This document shows, piece after piece, positions 23,178-36,000 of a stretch of DNA of 64,000 nt (position 1 is the first letter of the stretch; the number at the start of each line of letters is the position of its first letter). This DNA comes from Sycobia sp. Sy_11 (Eukaryota; Arthropoda; Insecta; Hymenoptera; Epichrysomallidae): contig JACCIC010000221.1 in NCBI GenBank assembly GCA_018907035.1, positions 383,501 to 447,500 on the forward strand, in the 5' to 3' direction. The position numbers and the translations under genes are program-made. The notes under the pieces were generated by a model. The model was not told the origin of the DNA. It saw only the letters and a list, made by a program, of their open reading frames with translations, and did not search any database.

Positions 23178-23215
23178 CGTCCCAAAATATCCCATTCGTC
23201 CCAAAATATCCCATT
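23178..23215. repeat. 19-bp perfect tandem duplication
   Basis: CGTCCCAAAATATCCCATT occurs twice head to tail with no mismatch. Confidence 0.95.
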
Positions 23216-25292
23216 GTTTTGATTCTCAGCTCGTTTCAGCTTGTACCTCATGGTTTTTAAGAAGTTTCACTACGGTTCACACGCGTATAGCTTTCCACGA
23301 CGTAAAGATGTCTTAGTTAATAAATCAATAGTTTCACAGTTCCTCCTCCTATCAGGTACTTCCTTGTTATTCAAGTGGAAATGATTAGTGAAGACTAATT
23401 TCTAGAGGCTCCTTGCGCTAGAACATGTCCATTGGATCATTATATCTCTGTTACCTATACATTTACTGTATAAATAACAGTTAAGTAATGCGCTTACTCG
23501 CGACATCTCTCGTAAAATGACACGAACTCTTTCCGACGTTCTCTACATAATGATAAATTTATTCGTCGACAGAAGGATCCCGTCCCTATCTTACTTCATT
23601 CCACCGCGACTCGGAGACAAAAAAGCACAACGTTAAAATCTCCAATTAAAAAATTTTTAACCATTCCGTATCTACTGGAAGCGCTGATTTTCGAGGGCTC
23701 GCGAGGGCGCTCCCCCTCCTCATCCATTCGCTGTTAATTTTAGCGCTTTAATTTTACGCGGGCTCGAGAGAAAGAGAGAGAGAGAGAGAAGAGCCGAGCG
23801 AAAGGTGGAGGGGGTACAAAAAGGGAGTAGAAAAAAAGAACATGATAATAAGCGAAAGGGAAGGGGGGTGAAGTCGCGCAACGCGTCGACGAAGCCGGGT
23901 CGAATAAAGTCGACACGCGCCAGAGCACCGAGTGCTTTAAAGTCGCGTTTCAAGTTCTCTCTCTTTCTCTCTTTCTCTCTTATCTCTCTCTCACTCGACA
24001 CTTTGAGCCGCGGTTCGTTTTAACTACGCACCCCATATGCGCATACGTACCCCGCCCCGCTCCGTCGGATTCCGCTTTCAGTACACCGGTCTTTACCTTT
24101 TGTCTATATCTTTTGTTTTTTTTTTTGCTTGCTTGTTCTTTTTTTCATACAACAGCCCCTCAGCGACATTTTATTATTTTAGACAGGGCTCTAGGCGAAA
24201 ATTCGGGGCAAATTTGATGGATCCCCTCGTTCGATCCGAATAAAGACGCGCATATGATTTAAGATATAATCTAGTAAATGGAAAAGATATTTTGTCGCAG
24301 ATGACTAGCGAAGGATTTTCATAATTTTAGTATCACTCTCGGTTGCTTTACCCGTGGGAAAGAAAATAGGTAGGGTAGTATTTTATATTTCCGGTTTCTC
24401 TCTCGTTCCTTTATATCTACGACCAATGGTGGTCGTCCTACGCGTATTCCATTATGAAATAATTTATTACTTCGTCTTTACTATCTATTTTAAAATTTTA
24501 TGCGGATAACATTTCTTACTGTATCTATATTGTTCATGTTTCTTTGGAATCTCAAAAAAATTAACTTCCGTTAATCTATAGCCCTCGTCTGTTAATCTAA
24601 CATAAACTTCTTCTGCGTATTTTTTTTATAATAGAAACTGTTTTACATTTTATTTACACGTACGACTAACTAACTTTTTTACATTTTTTCCCCCCAAATT
24701 TCCATCCATAAAAAAAGTTTCATGGTTAAATACAAAAAAAAAAAAAAACAAAAAAACAACAACTATGTCTCGTTCATCCCACTTCCAGTATTCCGGCTTG
24801 CCAACGAAAATATCATTGCTCAGTCTGCGGTTAAAGTTACAAAGGAGAAAATCAGGTGGTTAAAACTACGTATAAATAACTCACTCAGTTTATTTTTTCC
24901 GAGGAAGGCCTCAAGTTTTACCCGAGCTTATTTACATGCTTATTTGCATAGAGCGGATCTCCGGCCCTCGTTCTCCCAGGCCCGGCTTGGGACGCGCTAA
25001 AGGTGTAATGTTTTACGTCAAAAGGCTCGGCTTCGCGCGGCGAGCTTGGGATCTGAAACTTTATAATTAGGATCGTGCGGACGACATTAGAGGGCGACGG
25101 GATAGGGAAAAACGAAGTTTCGCCGGGGTACTTGGGAAAGGGAGTACGGCCGCGCGGAAAAGTGGCGCAGTTGGAGTCTCGCCGTTAAACCGCAGAATTG
25201 TCGATTAATCATTTTCATTTACCAACTGGCACCTCGCATCGGCGAAATAATTTCCTTCAGCTCGATGCGCAACTTTAGGTAATGGACTATTT

Positions 25293-25296
<4 letters not shown>

Positions 25297-25341
<45 letters not shown>
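25297..25341. repeat. (CT)n microsatellite
   Basis: Long pure CT array. Confidence 0.95.
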
Positions 25342-25343
<2 letters not shown>

Positions 25344-25556
25344 CTATTTTATTTCCATCATTGTCGTATGTTTATTAATTATTACTAATGATTAAGTAAT
25401 TATTTAGTAATATCATTATTATTCGACAGTCTATTATATAGGATTTATTATGACCGCTTTAATTTATGTATCATTTATTTCGTAAATTATTGTATTTTCT
25501 TTTCACACCTGAAGGGATTTTATCCCATGCTGAAATAAATTTAAATCAATCTCTCA

Positions 25557-25565
<9 letters not shown>

Positions 25566-25591
<26 letters not shown>
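25566..25591. repeat. (CT)n microsatellite
   Basis: Pure CT array. Confidence 0.95.
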
Positions 25592-25980
25592 ATATCTATA
25601 TGAATGGAACGCTCTGCCAATGAGCATGTGTGAGTACATGGACAATATCAATTCTCAAACAACTTTTCTGGCGGAATTGTTTCATCAACTTGCGTCAGCT
25701 TGAAAGAGATAATGTACGTGTATAATATAATTATGCTTTATTCCGTAAATTTCGGCATTGTAACTAATCGTAACTGCCACTCTGATAATTAATTCCGTAT
25801 TTTAATATAATATAGATATTTATATTTGTTTTTGTTACTGGAATTATAAATATATAAATGAATGGCCAGACAGGGTTTAGCCTAAATAAAGATTATGATT
25901 TAAAAATTATGATTTCCTTCATAAAGATTCTGTTTTAAAGATTAAGATTATGATTTTGGAGAAATGATCTTTTTGTCTCG

Positions 25981-25984
<4 letters not shown>

Positions 25985-26026
<42 letters not shown>
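25985..26026. repeat. (CT)n microsatellite
   Basis: Pure CT array. Confidence 0.95.
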
Positions 26027-26027
<1 letters not shown>

Positions 26028-26049
26028 GGGAAAAGATTAAACGAACGAT

Positions 26050-26830
26050 CGAGCCCGTGAAAGTCTGTTTGACTATCTTGAAATATTAGGGTCAATTTTA
26101 TGAGCTTGCTGAAACAATTTTCTCATTAACCGAAAAAAAGAAAGAATCAGAGAAAAAAATAGAAAAAACCAGCACGCACGAGGAGACAAAAAGAATCCCC
26201 CGGTAGTAGCAACGAATTCCTGCTCGGAGGAGAAAAAAAAACAACAACTGAAGCTCACCAGTTTACAGGGGGGGGGGGCAAGGAAAGTAGGAGAAAAGGA
26301 GGTGGCAAACGAAGCCGCGCGGCGCGTTTATCCTTTCCGCCTTCCAACCCCCCCTCCCCTTTCGCCGACTGGCGCGAGGAGCACAAATTCCCGGCGCCAT
26401 CGCTAGGATTTGTTGGTAATTTTCGTCAAGGGGGGCGGCGAGCAGGTGAGCCGACGCGTCGCGCCGGAAGAGAGAAAGAGAGAAATGGGTGGGAGAGAGG
26501 CAGTGGGTCGAAGGTCGGCCACGGGAGAAACTTGGTAGACACAGGGGGAGGGGAGGAAGGCTTTTCCTGAAGTTTGCGCGTTCTTTACGAGAATCGGTCT
26601 ACGTAGCCTTTATGTCCGATTGGCTTATTTTCGTCGGGACGTCAGGGACTTCCTTTCTTTTTCTTTTTTTTTTTCTTTTGTTTATTATTATCGTCAACGA
26701 CTTCGTCCAGTGGCCCTTTCGTCGCTGCTTTTCGGCGCTTCGCCTCTTCGACGTGGCACGAGCTTTGGGAATCGACCGTGAAAATTCTGCTCGGATCCTC
26801 GAGTAATTACCCGTACGAATTTCCATGCTA
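26050..26830. other. GC-rich segment, no gene recognised
   Basis: An A-rich left part is followed by a CG-rich block with a G11 run at 26268-26278. CAG|GTGAGC at 26443-26451 is a plausible splice donor. The overlapping frames at 26489-26826 on both strands are unrecognised. Confidence 0.45.
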
Positions 26831-28780
26831 AATTTGGAGCTCGAATTACGATCGACGATAAGACTAATCCATTATTTTATCTCTAGTCAATTGTGAATTT
26901 GATTCCTTTATATGATTCACAGTCACGAAGATTCACATCTTCAGTCATTGCTTTACCATGAAAATGTGTAAAAGTATAGATAAAAATCCATTTTTCACCT
27001 ATAAAATATTTCGATTAGCACTACGCAAAAAGTCCTTAACTGCAGCTTTAGTTTTTCAGTTCGTTCTCTTCCCCGTGAATTTTAGATTATCTGAAATATT
27101 ATCAATCGAATTAATTTAACAAATGATAAATCGTTCAAATTAACGATATCAAAATAATAATATCAATGTATGAAAGATTATTTTGCACGCTGATACCTTT
27201 TTAATCGTATTCGCTAAATAATACGAATGAAGCAGAATGTTAAATTGAAAAAAAAATTAATGACAAATACGTCAAACAGTTTCTTGCTTTTCTGAAAGCT
27301 TTCTGAAGTGAATAAAAATAATTCTATAAATGACAGGTTAGTTCCGAAATCTTAATATGAAATATAAATGAAAATAGCATTGAAGATTTCTGCTTTAATT
27401 AATTTTTCATCTTACTTTTAATTTAATAATTTTAATTTCTTTGAGCCGCTTACATCTTGCGTAATTTAAACAAATTACTCTATAGAGAGTAGATGCCGGA
27501 CGAAATTAATGGATGAGCAGAAACACTTAATTTTGCATGTAAATATATATGATTACAGATATTGCGTCAAGTCGTTTATTATCAATGTATATTTATTATT
27601 ATATCATGTATATTTTAAATAACCACGTTATTTATCGTCGACTTCATAACTCTTTTTCACCGGTTTCGAATTCTGAGCGAAAGCTGCCCACTCTATTTAC
27701 AGAGCCGGTCAATGGGGTATTTAATTCCGGAATATGGGAGATAAAGTAATTTATCTCATATACTCAATCGATTCTTGTCTACGGCAGTTTTAACGTCTCT
27801 TTCGAGCTTCTCAAATTAAATAATTAAATAATTCAAACTTTCATAAAGAGTGAATAGGTGCTAATGGAGCACTTTACTTTCCCATACACAAATCCATTTT
27901 ATACGCATTTGGCACTCGGGGATTCATAATGAAACGGAATATTCGAACCGTACTTTTCTCTCCTTTTTTTGTTCGTTTTAAGCTGATGTTGCTTTGAGCC
28001 GCTTCGTTCGTACAATTCCGACAAAAAAAAAAAAAAAAACGTGAAAATTTCCGAATGAAAAGAATTAGAAGAACACTTTGAAAATAAAACTGATCGTTTT
28101 AGTTGCGCAAGGTATTTCATCGGTTAAATTCGCATGATTTGCGTGGTTAAAATTAGAGAAAAATACTCTCGTCGAGACTCAAATGAATCGAAATGACAAT
28201 CTCCAATGACTTATTCATGATTAGTTATATTGTGAATATATATGTATGTATTATTTGCTTTAATGCTCAAGGTTTTCATTCATAATCCATCCACTGTCCG
28301 TTATAAAAAAAGATTGCAATTAATTTGTTTATGTAAAATAAATCAACGAAATGACCATTTTGGTCGTTACATATTAAGAATTCATGTTGACACTTAGCCC
28401 GCATCTTATATTTGAAAGTAATCAGTAAATCGAAACATTTTCATTTTTATTTTCATTTTCATTTTCGCTGCTATCATTCAAAAGTTCATTCAATTTCTTG
28501 ATACGAGTTAGGTGGTGATATTGTTTGTATTCTCGCGTTTTCATCAAACATATGAATATGAATCAATGCTAGACATTGTATTTATAAGTATGCCATATGA
28601 AATTACAGAAAAATCGCGATTTTTTTTCAAAATTCCATTCCAGAACGAATTTACGTCGAAACCTACCAAGCTCTATTGATCTGTCCTAGAATACAAGAGC
28701 CTCGCCTTTATCGCGCACATCCTATGGAACTATCAAAGTACTGCAGCCGCACTCGGACCTCATTACGCTCATCCAGACAT
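26830..28780. other. AT-rich non-coding stretch
   Basis: It contains a poly-A run at 28023-28039 and an ATTTTC-type hexamer repeat at about 28434-28466. No gene is seen. Confidence 0.6.
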
Positions 28781-28969
28781 ACTTTCGACGGTCTGCCATT
28801 ATAGCGCTAGGGACGATAAATCCGTAATCCAGTTAGGAGCGATCAGCGATTGCCGGTGACGCGGCCGGCCGGACGGCATGGGGGCATCGCCGAATAACCG
28901 TAGAGCGCCGTAAATGAGCGCCGAGACTTCGTTCGCGTATTATCCTGGAGCAGGGTTTCCAAACTCACT

Positions 28970-29013
<44 letters not shown>

Positions 29014-29480
29014 TCGTCGTCTTTTGAAATCGCGCCCGCGCAAGCCCTCCTCCGGCCTCCCCGCCCCCGAGGACAGCAGCTGCATTAACGATGAGGCGGA
29101 AATTCAAATGGGCCGCAGCGGCCGGGCGCGCGCGCGAGCCGAGGCACATGCATGATGCATACTGCGGCCGCGCGCTGGCCCGATAAATTGCCGATGACGG
29201 AGTCACGCGCGCCTCCGAGCCCCCCCCCCCCACCCCAACGTCCCCCTGGAGATTCGTCCTGCAGCCGACCGACTGAGCTTTCAACTCCGGCCCCCTGCGT
29301 ATCCCTCACGGCCTCTCCTCGCTATCGGTCGCTTACCGTCGCGCGGCCGGGCCGGGGTGAATGACTAATGAGAACGGACTCCCTGCCCGGTCCATACGTG
29401 CCCACGGCAATATCCCGATGAGGCGCGTTGCAACGGGTGCCGTGGATTTCCCGGCGGCGAATTATTAGTTGTTTTTCTTT
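28780..29480. other. CpG-rich segment, no gene recognised
   Basis: A GC-rich block with a CT array on its left side and a C11 run near 29220. Frames overlap on both strands (for example 29009-29284 minus, 29152-29364 plus), with G/A/P-rich translations typical of compositional openness. Confidence 0.5.
28975..29010. repeat. (CT)n microsatellite
   Basis: Pure CT array inside the CpG-rich block. Confidence 0.95.
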
Positions 29481-31180
29481 CGTTTTTTTTTTTTTTTTTT
29501 TTTTTTGACGACTTAATTCATTTCCTCCAGCGGAAATTGTCGTCGTCGGTTCTTCTAGAGACATAATAGCGAGAATCTGATGTCTCGGTGGAATGTACAA
29601 CTAACGACAAAGATTCTTCGATTCGCTCTCTGCTAAATTACTGTTTCTCATCGTTGTTTATCGACTATTATTATTTCAACGACTATTAATGTTGATTTCG
29701 CTTTAGTTTGTAAGTTTCGTTTTGAGCGTGAGCTTTTTCGCAAAGCTGTAAAATTTCGCAAAGCAAAAAAATCTATAGAGTGTAAGTTTCTCATAGCTGA
29801 ATGGAACTTACCAGATCGTATGATTTTAATAATGATTTTAACTTCAATTATTTTTCACGACAAAGCGAGCACGTCGCGTCTTATCAATTGGTACGTAGTT
29901 CATCGTATGTCAAACTCTAACCTTGATCCGCTGCATTATATCAAGTTACTTAATTTATTTTATAATTAGTTGAAAATAAAGAATAACTATTATAATAGAA
30001 ATAAGTAATTATTCATACTTGCCATTTTAATTAAATCATACCAGATTAGAAAATCAACATGGTGAGAATAAGATAATAAAAGAGAAATAGAGATAGATAG
30101 AGAGATAGAGGGGACGATAATGAGAGGAAGAGGAAGAAAGCGAGAGGACGATACGATTCGAGATGAAAGTGACCGTTGTCAAACCCATCTGATGGATTCC
30201 ATTACGCTCTACGCTTGACTTGCCTGACGCGATTGCTGGTTTGGTAAAACACGCCTATGGCGCGGGGGGGGGGGTCAGGGAGACGCAACGGTCCATCGGG
30301 GATTTGCAGGCCGGCTCACGGCCGCTCTGTTCATTTAGACTCTAATCTGTAGACGAGCGTTTATTGGCTCGACTCCCGAATCAACTTTTCTCTCGTTCAT
30401 CTCCACGATAAAGAGTCAATTTAAAGGCTAGAACATCATAACGGTGAAACGTCAGATAATGCAGTTACAGAATTTCGCAAAAAATTTGCAAATATATTCA
30501 CCGATGAGTAATCAAAATTTTAGCCGAGCAATGTTCGTAAAAATGTGTATTAAAAAAATAATAATCTATATTTTTATTATATAATCATAAAAATCACCAT
30601 TTAACTATAATGAACGTTGTCGTACAGTTACATCGGTCGAGTAAAGCAAATTACATGTGTCTTGTGCTGATCTTTAAAGTATTAAACGTTAAAATATTTT
30701 TACATATTACGTTTCATTAGATTCTTACGATTATGAATATTTTCAAACTGATTGAAATGTTCGAAAAGAAAAACCTTTCATTGAGGCTTTTTCTCAATTA
30801 CCTGATTGGGTAAAATGTAATATTTTCACTGTTTGCGTTTATTTCGCAATGAACGAAGAGCTTTTTATCAGGATATTTAACAGAAATTCTTTAAAAACGT
30901 TGCAACAAATAAAATTTTGAAATTGAATTATTCAGTAACGACTACTCTGGAAAGGTCGTACAAATAATTTCGAGTGAAAGACTAATACACTCCGGTATTC
31001 CGATTTCGACGAATACCTGCAGCAAAAAAAAAAAAAAAAAAAAAAAAGAAAAACAAACAGAAAGAAAGAATAACGAAAAAAAGAACTGGGTCAAATATAA
31101 AAGAGACGTAAAAATGGCGGAAAAAACGCGGTAAATCGACCGAACGGAAAAAAGTGTAAACCACCGATTTAATTCATTAG
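29480..31180. other. Mostly AT-rich non-coding stretch
   Basis: It holds poly-T (29483-29506), poly-A (31024-31047), a GATA/GAGA-type purine patch at 30083-30112 and a G-run near 30265. No gene is seen. Confidence 0.6.
31024..31047. repeat. poly-A tract
   Basis: Run of 24 A with no recognisable retroelement body on its left. Confidence 0.95.
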
Positions 31181-31780
31181 TCGAAGGGAGCGAACGGCGA
31201 AATAGAGAGCGGCCGGGGCGGGCGCTTTATACGCTCGATTGAGCCGGCGCGCTCGGCGAGTTTTCGTCCCGTTTCATTTGGCGATTTTCGAGAGCTCGCC
31301 TCAAACAAAAACCGGTCGGCGGTCCTCGTTCCGTCGGCCCACCCCCCGACCTCCCCCCCCCCTCACCAACCCTGCTTTCACACAGCCAGTGGCCCGTCGC
31401 CGGAGTCGGAGAACGAAGCAATTATACCGTTTGGGGAAAAACGAAAGGTTAGAGCTTAATTTCGCGGCTTTTGCCGCCGTGGATAAAAGGGGGTGGGGGG
31501 GGCAAGCCCCCCCCCCTCCAGCGGATCAAACAGCGCGCGGGAAGAGTCAGTTCTGTGCTTACTTGGCCTAATCCGTGCGGGGCGACTCGATCGTGCCTCG
31601 GCCCATGTGGATTCGTTGATTAAGCCCGGTAAATCGGCGGTCCGCCGATTAAACGCGATAAATATTATCCGGCATCGGGCGAGCAAGTTTCGGGATTTAA
31701 TTTACTACGATAACGAGGAATTTCGTCCGATATACGACGATAATCGGTCGCGTAAAGATTCAAAAAGTACTCTATGATAG
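31180..31780. other. GC-rich segment with a dyad
   Basis: A CpG-rich block with C- and G-runs near 31350 and 31495. The plus-strand frame at 31493-31777 (94 codons) has a mixed, protein-like composition toward its C-terminus but matches nothing I know. A perfect dyad lies inside it at 31632-31650. Confidence 0.4.
31632..31650. promoter_or_regulatory. Perfect GC-rich dyad
   Basis: AATCGGCGG and its reverse complement CCGCCGATT are separated by one T. This shape suits binding of a dimeric protein; no factor can be named. Confidence 0.4.
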
Positions 31781-34700
31781 AGGGCTTCAGTGGCTCGTAT
31801 ATTATAATCTGAAAAAATTAAAAATGAGTACAAAACAATAATAGAACATCGCAATAATACATCAGGCGTGATTTTTATTCTGCGTTGCTGTCTGCTACAA
31901 CAATTGACATTCGGGTAACCTTAAATAATGAAAATACGCGTAGTACTACATTATTCTCGACCTTTTCTTTATCGCTCTGTCTCTCTCTCTCTCTCTCCTT
32001 CCATGTCGCATTTGAACAATGGATATTTTAAGGCATGTATGTCCTTGCACGCCAATGTGTGTGTGTGTTTGTAGAGGACGCAATGTTTCTCGTTCAACCG
32101 ATGACTTAGTGCACTGCAATTCAAGGCTTTTCCTCATTCCGCTGGATAAATATTGAGGGAGTCGAGAGGATCGTACAGACCAATCCGAAGTCCGTAATTG
32201 CTTGTCCCCGATGGTTTTATTTGTTATTTAGATCTAGCAATTCCGACGTACCAGCGGCTTTACGACGATCGCTCATTTTTATTGGCAAAGTTGATGAAAA
32301 AGCACGAAATCCGTGGAACAAGTCGTAACGAACTCTTGAAACACAAGTAAGTTATATATATATATATGTAGAAATGAAAACTTTTTCCGGTACTTCCTAA
32401 GGAAGTATTTCGATATACACGTCTATATACGAAATAATGGATTATGTCTGAATTTTCTCATATATTGAGAATATATAGAATTCCAGCAGAAACTCGGGAT
32501 ATAGGCACATAGAAATGTTAATGCGAACGATACCTAAACTTTTTGGCCGTAGTGATGTAATAGTAATTAGTTCAAAATAGAGAAATAACAAAACGAAAGT
32601 TGATTCATGGCCCCTTTGCTTTTAGATTTATTGTACGAACATCAGGTTTTTGCCAGGATAGATTTAGTGTACGGACCTTCGAGCTCTATGGCATGAGAGA
32701 AAAGTGTTTGTGTTTGTGTATTATATATAGGGGCATCGACAAAATCCGGTCGTCGACAGTGGATAACATATTTTTTACTTAAAAATATCTTCGTTCAACT
32801 TTTTCAAAATCGAGAATTGTGACTGATAAATTGAATAAAAAATATTTCAAAAGACATTGATTTCAAACGAAAAATATTTTTGTACGACCGCGCATATAAA
32901 TATCTATAGTTTTCTGTTAGAAATGTGAAGGATATAAAAATAACGATCGGCCAATAAGAAATATCTAATTCTGAATTACTACAGAGGTATTATATATAGT
33001 CTATTTTGTACTTTTTCACTAAGTTGAACAGAATCATTCCTCATTTTTGCAATCATGGAATGGAATGTCAGATAAATAAAGTATTATTGACGAATGCATT
33101 CGTATCTTAAGCGCAATTTATTTTTGTATACTCTTCTAAAAATCCATATTTTCAAATTGATGCCAGGATGAAAAAATTACAGGTTATATAGTTATCTTAT
33201 ATTAATACGGCTACAACGATAAAAACGTCTATTCGTATAAATACGCTTTTTTCAGAAATTTGTATTGAATCTTCGAGATTTCGAATTTGCAAATATATTT
33301 TTTATTAACGATTAATTATTAATTAGTTAAGAATGTTTTTTCCTTGAAATGGTAAGTTACCGCCGTTATCTGGAATTATAGAAAAACTGCTGCTATTACA
33401 CTTACATTTATTTGTTCGACTCTCGCGCCTGGTTCCGATAAAAGTTCCGATTGCACGCCATTGTTTCGCTCCATTCAACCAGCAGTCGAGGATTTTTTTT
33501 CCTTCAAAATTGCTCGAGGGCCTGAATTTCGTTTTGTATTGCAATTTGAAGATAACATTTAGCTGTATAAAATACGCGTTTTTATTATTTATATGAGTGG
33601 TACGTATCCAACGGTGGATACGTATCTCTATCTTTGCTCTGTTACTAGTGACAAAAAAAGGCTTTACGGTTTCACGGAACAAAACGTGATCATTCAAACG
33701 ATAAACTCTATCCCAATTGTCGTAATGGACTAAAAAAGGTTGCAATTTAAATTTTGAATAAAATCTTTGCATCGACCCTTGATCTAATATAACGTATCTT
33801 GCGTGGACGACGAACTGTAGCAATGTAGTCAGACTCAAGGGCAAACGTTTTATTCTAAATAATATGTTTCTTCCGAAGACGTTGGTCGTTTAATTAATCA
33901 AAGTTCATTTTAAAATTTCGTCTATACGCCGTTGAGCGCTCGACGCATCTTTAACGCGAGAGCAGTTTATGCTCTGTGCACTCTTTTGAACTGTCGAGCC
34001 GCTGCCCCCTCTAGTTTTTCAAATTTGGTAAATCGTTCGTCACGATTGAATGACCTGGAGAGAAAAAAAAGAACATAGATATTTTTAACGAAACTTTTCC
34101 GCAGTAATAGCTTCACTTTTTGGATTTAATGCAATTGTTAAATTAAAATATACTTACATATTGATACTCAATTGATCATTGATATTAAAAATTCTATAAA
34201 AAAAGAAAAACAATTAATCAAGCTAGCATTTTATACAAGGCATATAATTGAAATGTAAAGAATTCTATCAAGATTTTACTTAAAATTATTCTGTTACAAT
34301 GTGTTTTTTCAAATTCGTTTAAATTAAATTACTTTGAGACTAATTCCAAGAATTCCACGGTTGTTCTCGAGTATGAAAACAACTATGCACTCCGAGCTCA
34401 AATTCGTTGAAAATTTTCATATTTCTTAATTGAATCTTAATCCTAAATATTCTTTCGAATAGAAAATTTTTGAAAAACATATCAGACACAATTTAAGTGC
34501 TTAGCTTCTAGAAAATGGCAATTTTCAATTTCTTGGAAATTTTGGACAAATGATATTTGATCGTTAGACGAAATTACTTTCTGTCTTTCGAATTAAATTA
34601 AAATTTAAAATAGGTGGGAATGTAAATTTACCGTATAGCGTACTTCCAATCTGGATGTTTTAAAAGAAAAAGAAAATTACTTTTTTTTTGTATCCCTACG

Positions 34701-34880
34701 AAGTTCTCTGTTTACGCATTAATAAAAAATTTTAAAAAGTCCGAATCCGACTCTCGAATAAAACTCAAGGAACCAATAACCCTGGAACTCTCGCGACTTT
34801 CCGAACGCCACTTCTGCGTCACGTTCCTGTGATAAAAAGAAAGTCGATTTCAGAATTGATAAAGTCTCCTATCGTCGCGA
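31780..34880. other. AT-rich non-coding stretch
   Basis: It contains a short CT array (31979-31997) and a minus-strand open frame of 173 codons at 33323-33844. That frame is not low-complexity but I do not recognise it. A perfect hairpin lies inside it at 33601-33624. Otherwise I see nothing. Confidence 0.5.
33601..33624. repeat. Perfect hairpin, 10-bp arms
   Basis: TACGTATCCA and TGGATACGTA are exact reverse complements separated by ACGG, which gives a tight four-base loop. Confidence 0.8.
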
Positions 34881-35489
34881 ATGGCAAAGAAGAGCAGAGA
34901 TACAGATGCTGCGCGTGCGGTCAACCCTGTCGAGAGCTCAAGCAGGGGCGTGGCCCATCCATATGGTTAACAAAAATGGTCAAAATAGAACGCGTTTAAC
35001 GAATAGTTCATATGAAGCTAGTGACATATTTTTTGAAGAAAATGAATCATATTTTTGACAATTATAAGCGATTATGCCGCTGGCAATCCTAACCAAAGGA
35101 TGTTTTAACGGAAGGTGAAGAAAGCTTATTCGGTATGAATTTCATAATTTAATGTTGGTAAAAATCGAATATCTGCAGATAGAACTATCAATGATCAAAT
35201 AATATCAAATTCACGGCTTTCTGCTCGTAAACTAGTCCGATCAAGGATAGAAAAAAAAACACGTGAAAAAAAGGCTGAGACGTATTCCAGGGACGAAATT
35301 GGACATTGTGTTTGCACGCGTTCAGCTGGACAAGGAGATAATTCTAAGCGTATTATAGCTAGTCACTTTTACAAAATAAACTCATCAATAAGTTTTGACC
35401 CGTACCTAATCTTCAATGAATCTCGTTTTCGAAATTTTCGCTGGAAAATGCAAAATTTTGAACATACAGGATTCGCTAGACTTATCTGA
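34881..35489 (+). other. Patch of broken coding-like frames, unknown
   Basis: Three adjacent plus-strand stretches read like ordinary protein but change frame. One runs from the ATG at 34881 for 29 residues, starting MAKKSRDTDAARAV. The next runs from the ATG at 34963 for 31 residues and contains SSYEASDIFFEENESYF. The third is an ATG-less frame open for 113 codons from 35148 to the stop at 35487-35489. None matches a family I know. They could be the remains of a decayed gene or transposon, or chance openness in an area of balanced composition. Confidence 0.15.
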
Positions 35490-36000
35490 GTTTTTCAAAT
35501 GTGCGTGGTAATAAAACTGTGAAGATATTTTAAAACATAATGGAAGACCTCCAATTATGTAACATAATTGTTTTCTTGAGCCCCCTAAAAAAATAAAATA
35601 TTAAAAAGAATCATTAATTCGCGGATGAGGAGGTAATAACAATCTTAAAGAACCTTATTTTTACATCTTTTACTACCTTTATAGGGAAAAAATTAATGAA
35701 CCTTTCTAAAATACGTTCATCATTCATTCGTTCATCCCTTCAATGTTTAAAACATTTTTCCATGTTGAAAACAAGTTTAGTTTTCCGGAGTAACCAAGCA
35801 AAATTGACCTTTTCTAACAAATCTTTCATTTGGGCAAAAAAATCGATAAAAACTCACGGTTAAATGCTTGGAACCTGTACAAGGTTTTCATTGGACGCGG
35901 TGAAAACTTGTGCTATTCCCATTGTAACTAAGTTTTCGATTCAAAATACACAATTACTATATGCATCCGTTGGCGGCTGGGAATTCCTTGTAATTTTCAA
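35490..36000. other. AT-rich non-coding stretch
   Basis: No frame, repeat or RNA gene is recognised. Confidence 0.6.

Larger units (their letters stand above)
21900..24250. other. Mainly AT-rich non-coding stretch
   Basis: It contains a near-perfect palindrome at 22708-22730, a 19-bp tandem duplication at 23178-23215 and a CT/GA-rich segment at 23760-23990. The frames at 23720-24023 come from those purine and pyrimidine tracts. Confidence 0.55.
24250..26050. other. Mainly AT-rich non-coding stretch with CT arrays
   Basis: It holds three CT arrays and imperfect repeats of AAGATTATGATTT around 25888-25955. A moderately GC-rich patch at 24900-25260 has no recognisable frame. Confidence 0.55.
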
